Source of the DNA: JAVBKB01 sp031554275
GTDB lineage: Bacteria; Bacillota; Bacilli; JARBTR01
Direction: 5' to 3'
DNA length: 22,117 nucleotides
Assembly: GCA_031554275.1 (NCBI GenBank)
Contig: JAVBKB010000234.1
Location: 1 to 22,117, forward strand
Shown here: one piece after another, positions 22,110-22,117 of the stretch
Layout of the letters: the number at the start of each line of letters is the position of its first letter
Position numbering within the stretch: position 1 is the stretch's first letter
Notes under the pieces: model-generated
What the model was told of the DNA's origin: nothing
Seen by the model: the letters and a program-made list of their open reading frames with translations, nothing else
Database searches by the model: none
Position numbers and translations under genes: made by a program

Positions 22110-22117
22110 GCAGCTAA

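Overview
The window looks like a piece of a low-GC Bacillota chromosome, class Bacilli. The order rpoB, rsmC (ybxB), rplL, rplJ, rplA, rplK, nusG, secE, rpmG, sigH, rlmB, mrnC, cysS, gltX, ispF, ispD, yacL and radA follows the Bacillus/Listeria 'yac' cluster to ribosomal-protein/rpoB arrangement. Strong AGGAGG-type Shine-Dalgarno sites, TTG and GTG starts, a T-box leader and an L10 leader fit this. I cannot place it to genus. Isoprenoids appear to be made by the MEP pathway (ispD, ispF). Gene names and roles come from recognising motifs by eye; no database search was run.

Layout. All genes from 1 to 18449 are on the minus strand, so transcription runs from radA towards rpoB. In that order: radA (recombination), yacL (PIN/TRAM membrane protein), ispD and ispF, gltX, a 612-residue HEAT-like protein of unknown function, a cysteine-specific T-box leader, then cysS-mrnC-rlmB packed with 2-bp to overlapping junctions. 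Next come sigH, rpmG-secE, nusG, rplK-rplA, rplJ-rplL behind an L10 leader, rsmC, and the first 631 codons of rpoB, cut by the window edge. From 18928 the genes are on the plus strand: azlC-azlD (branched-chain amino acid exporter) and a secreted amidase with twelve wall-binding repeats, closed by a strong terminator.

Regulation is unusually readable. Sigma-A-type promoters can be seen for rpoB, rplJ, rplK, rpmG, sigH, cysS, yacL, azlC and the amidase gene. Those of rpoB, rplJ, rplK, rpmG and azlC, plus one at the end of secE, share an extended -10 beginning TGATA. RNA-level control is visible as an L10 leader with mutually exclusive antiterminator and terminator, two 23S-like L1-site mimics (before rplK and before rplA), a UGC-specifier T-box, and a terminator-like hairpin in the roughly 290-nt rpoB leader.

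Three genes usual in this cluster are absent from their normal places: yacP between rlmB and sigH, cysE between gltX and cysS, and disA between radA and yacL. ctsR-mcsAB-clpC is not upstream of radA either. The cysE slot holds the HEAT-like gene. I found no CRISPR array, tRNA, rRNA, insertion sequence or prophage, and no clearly new multi-gene system. The least ordinary items are the HEAT-like gene, the rpoB leader, the yacL 3' remnant and the repeat-rich amidase.
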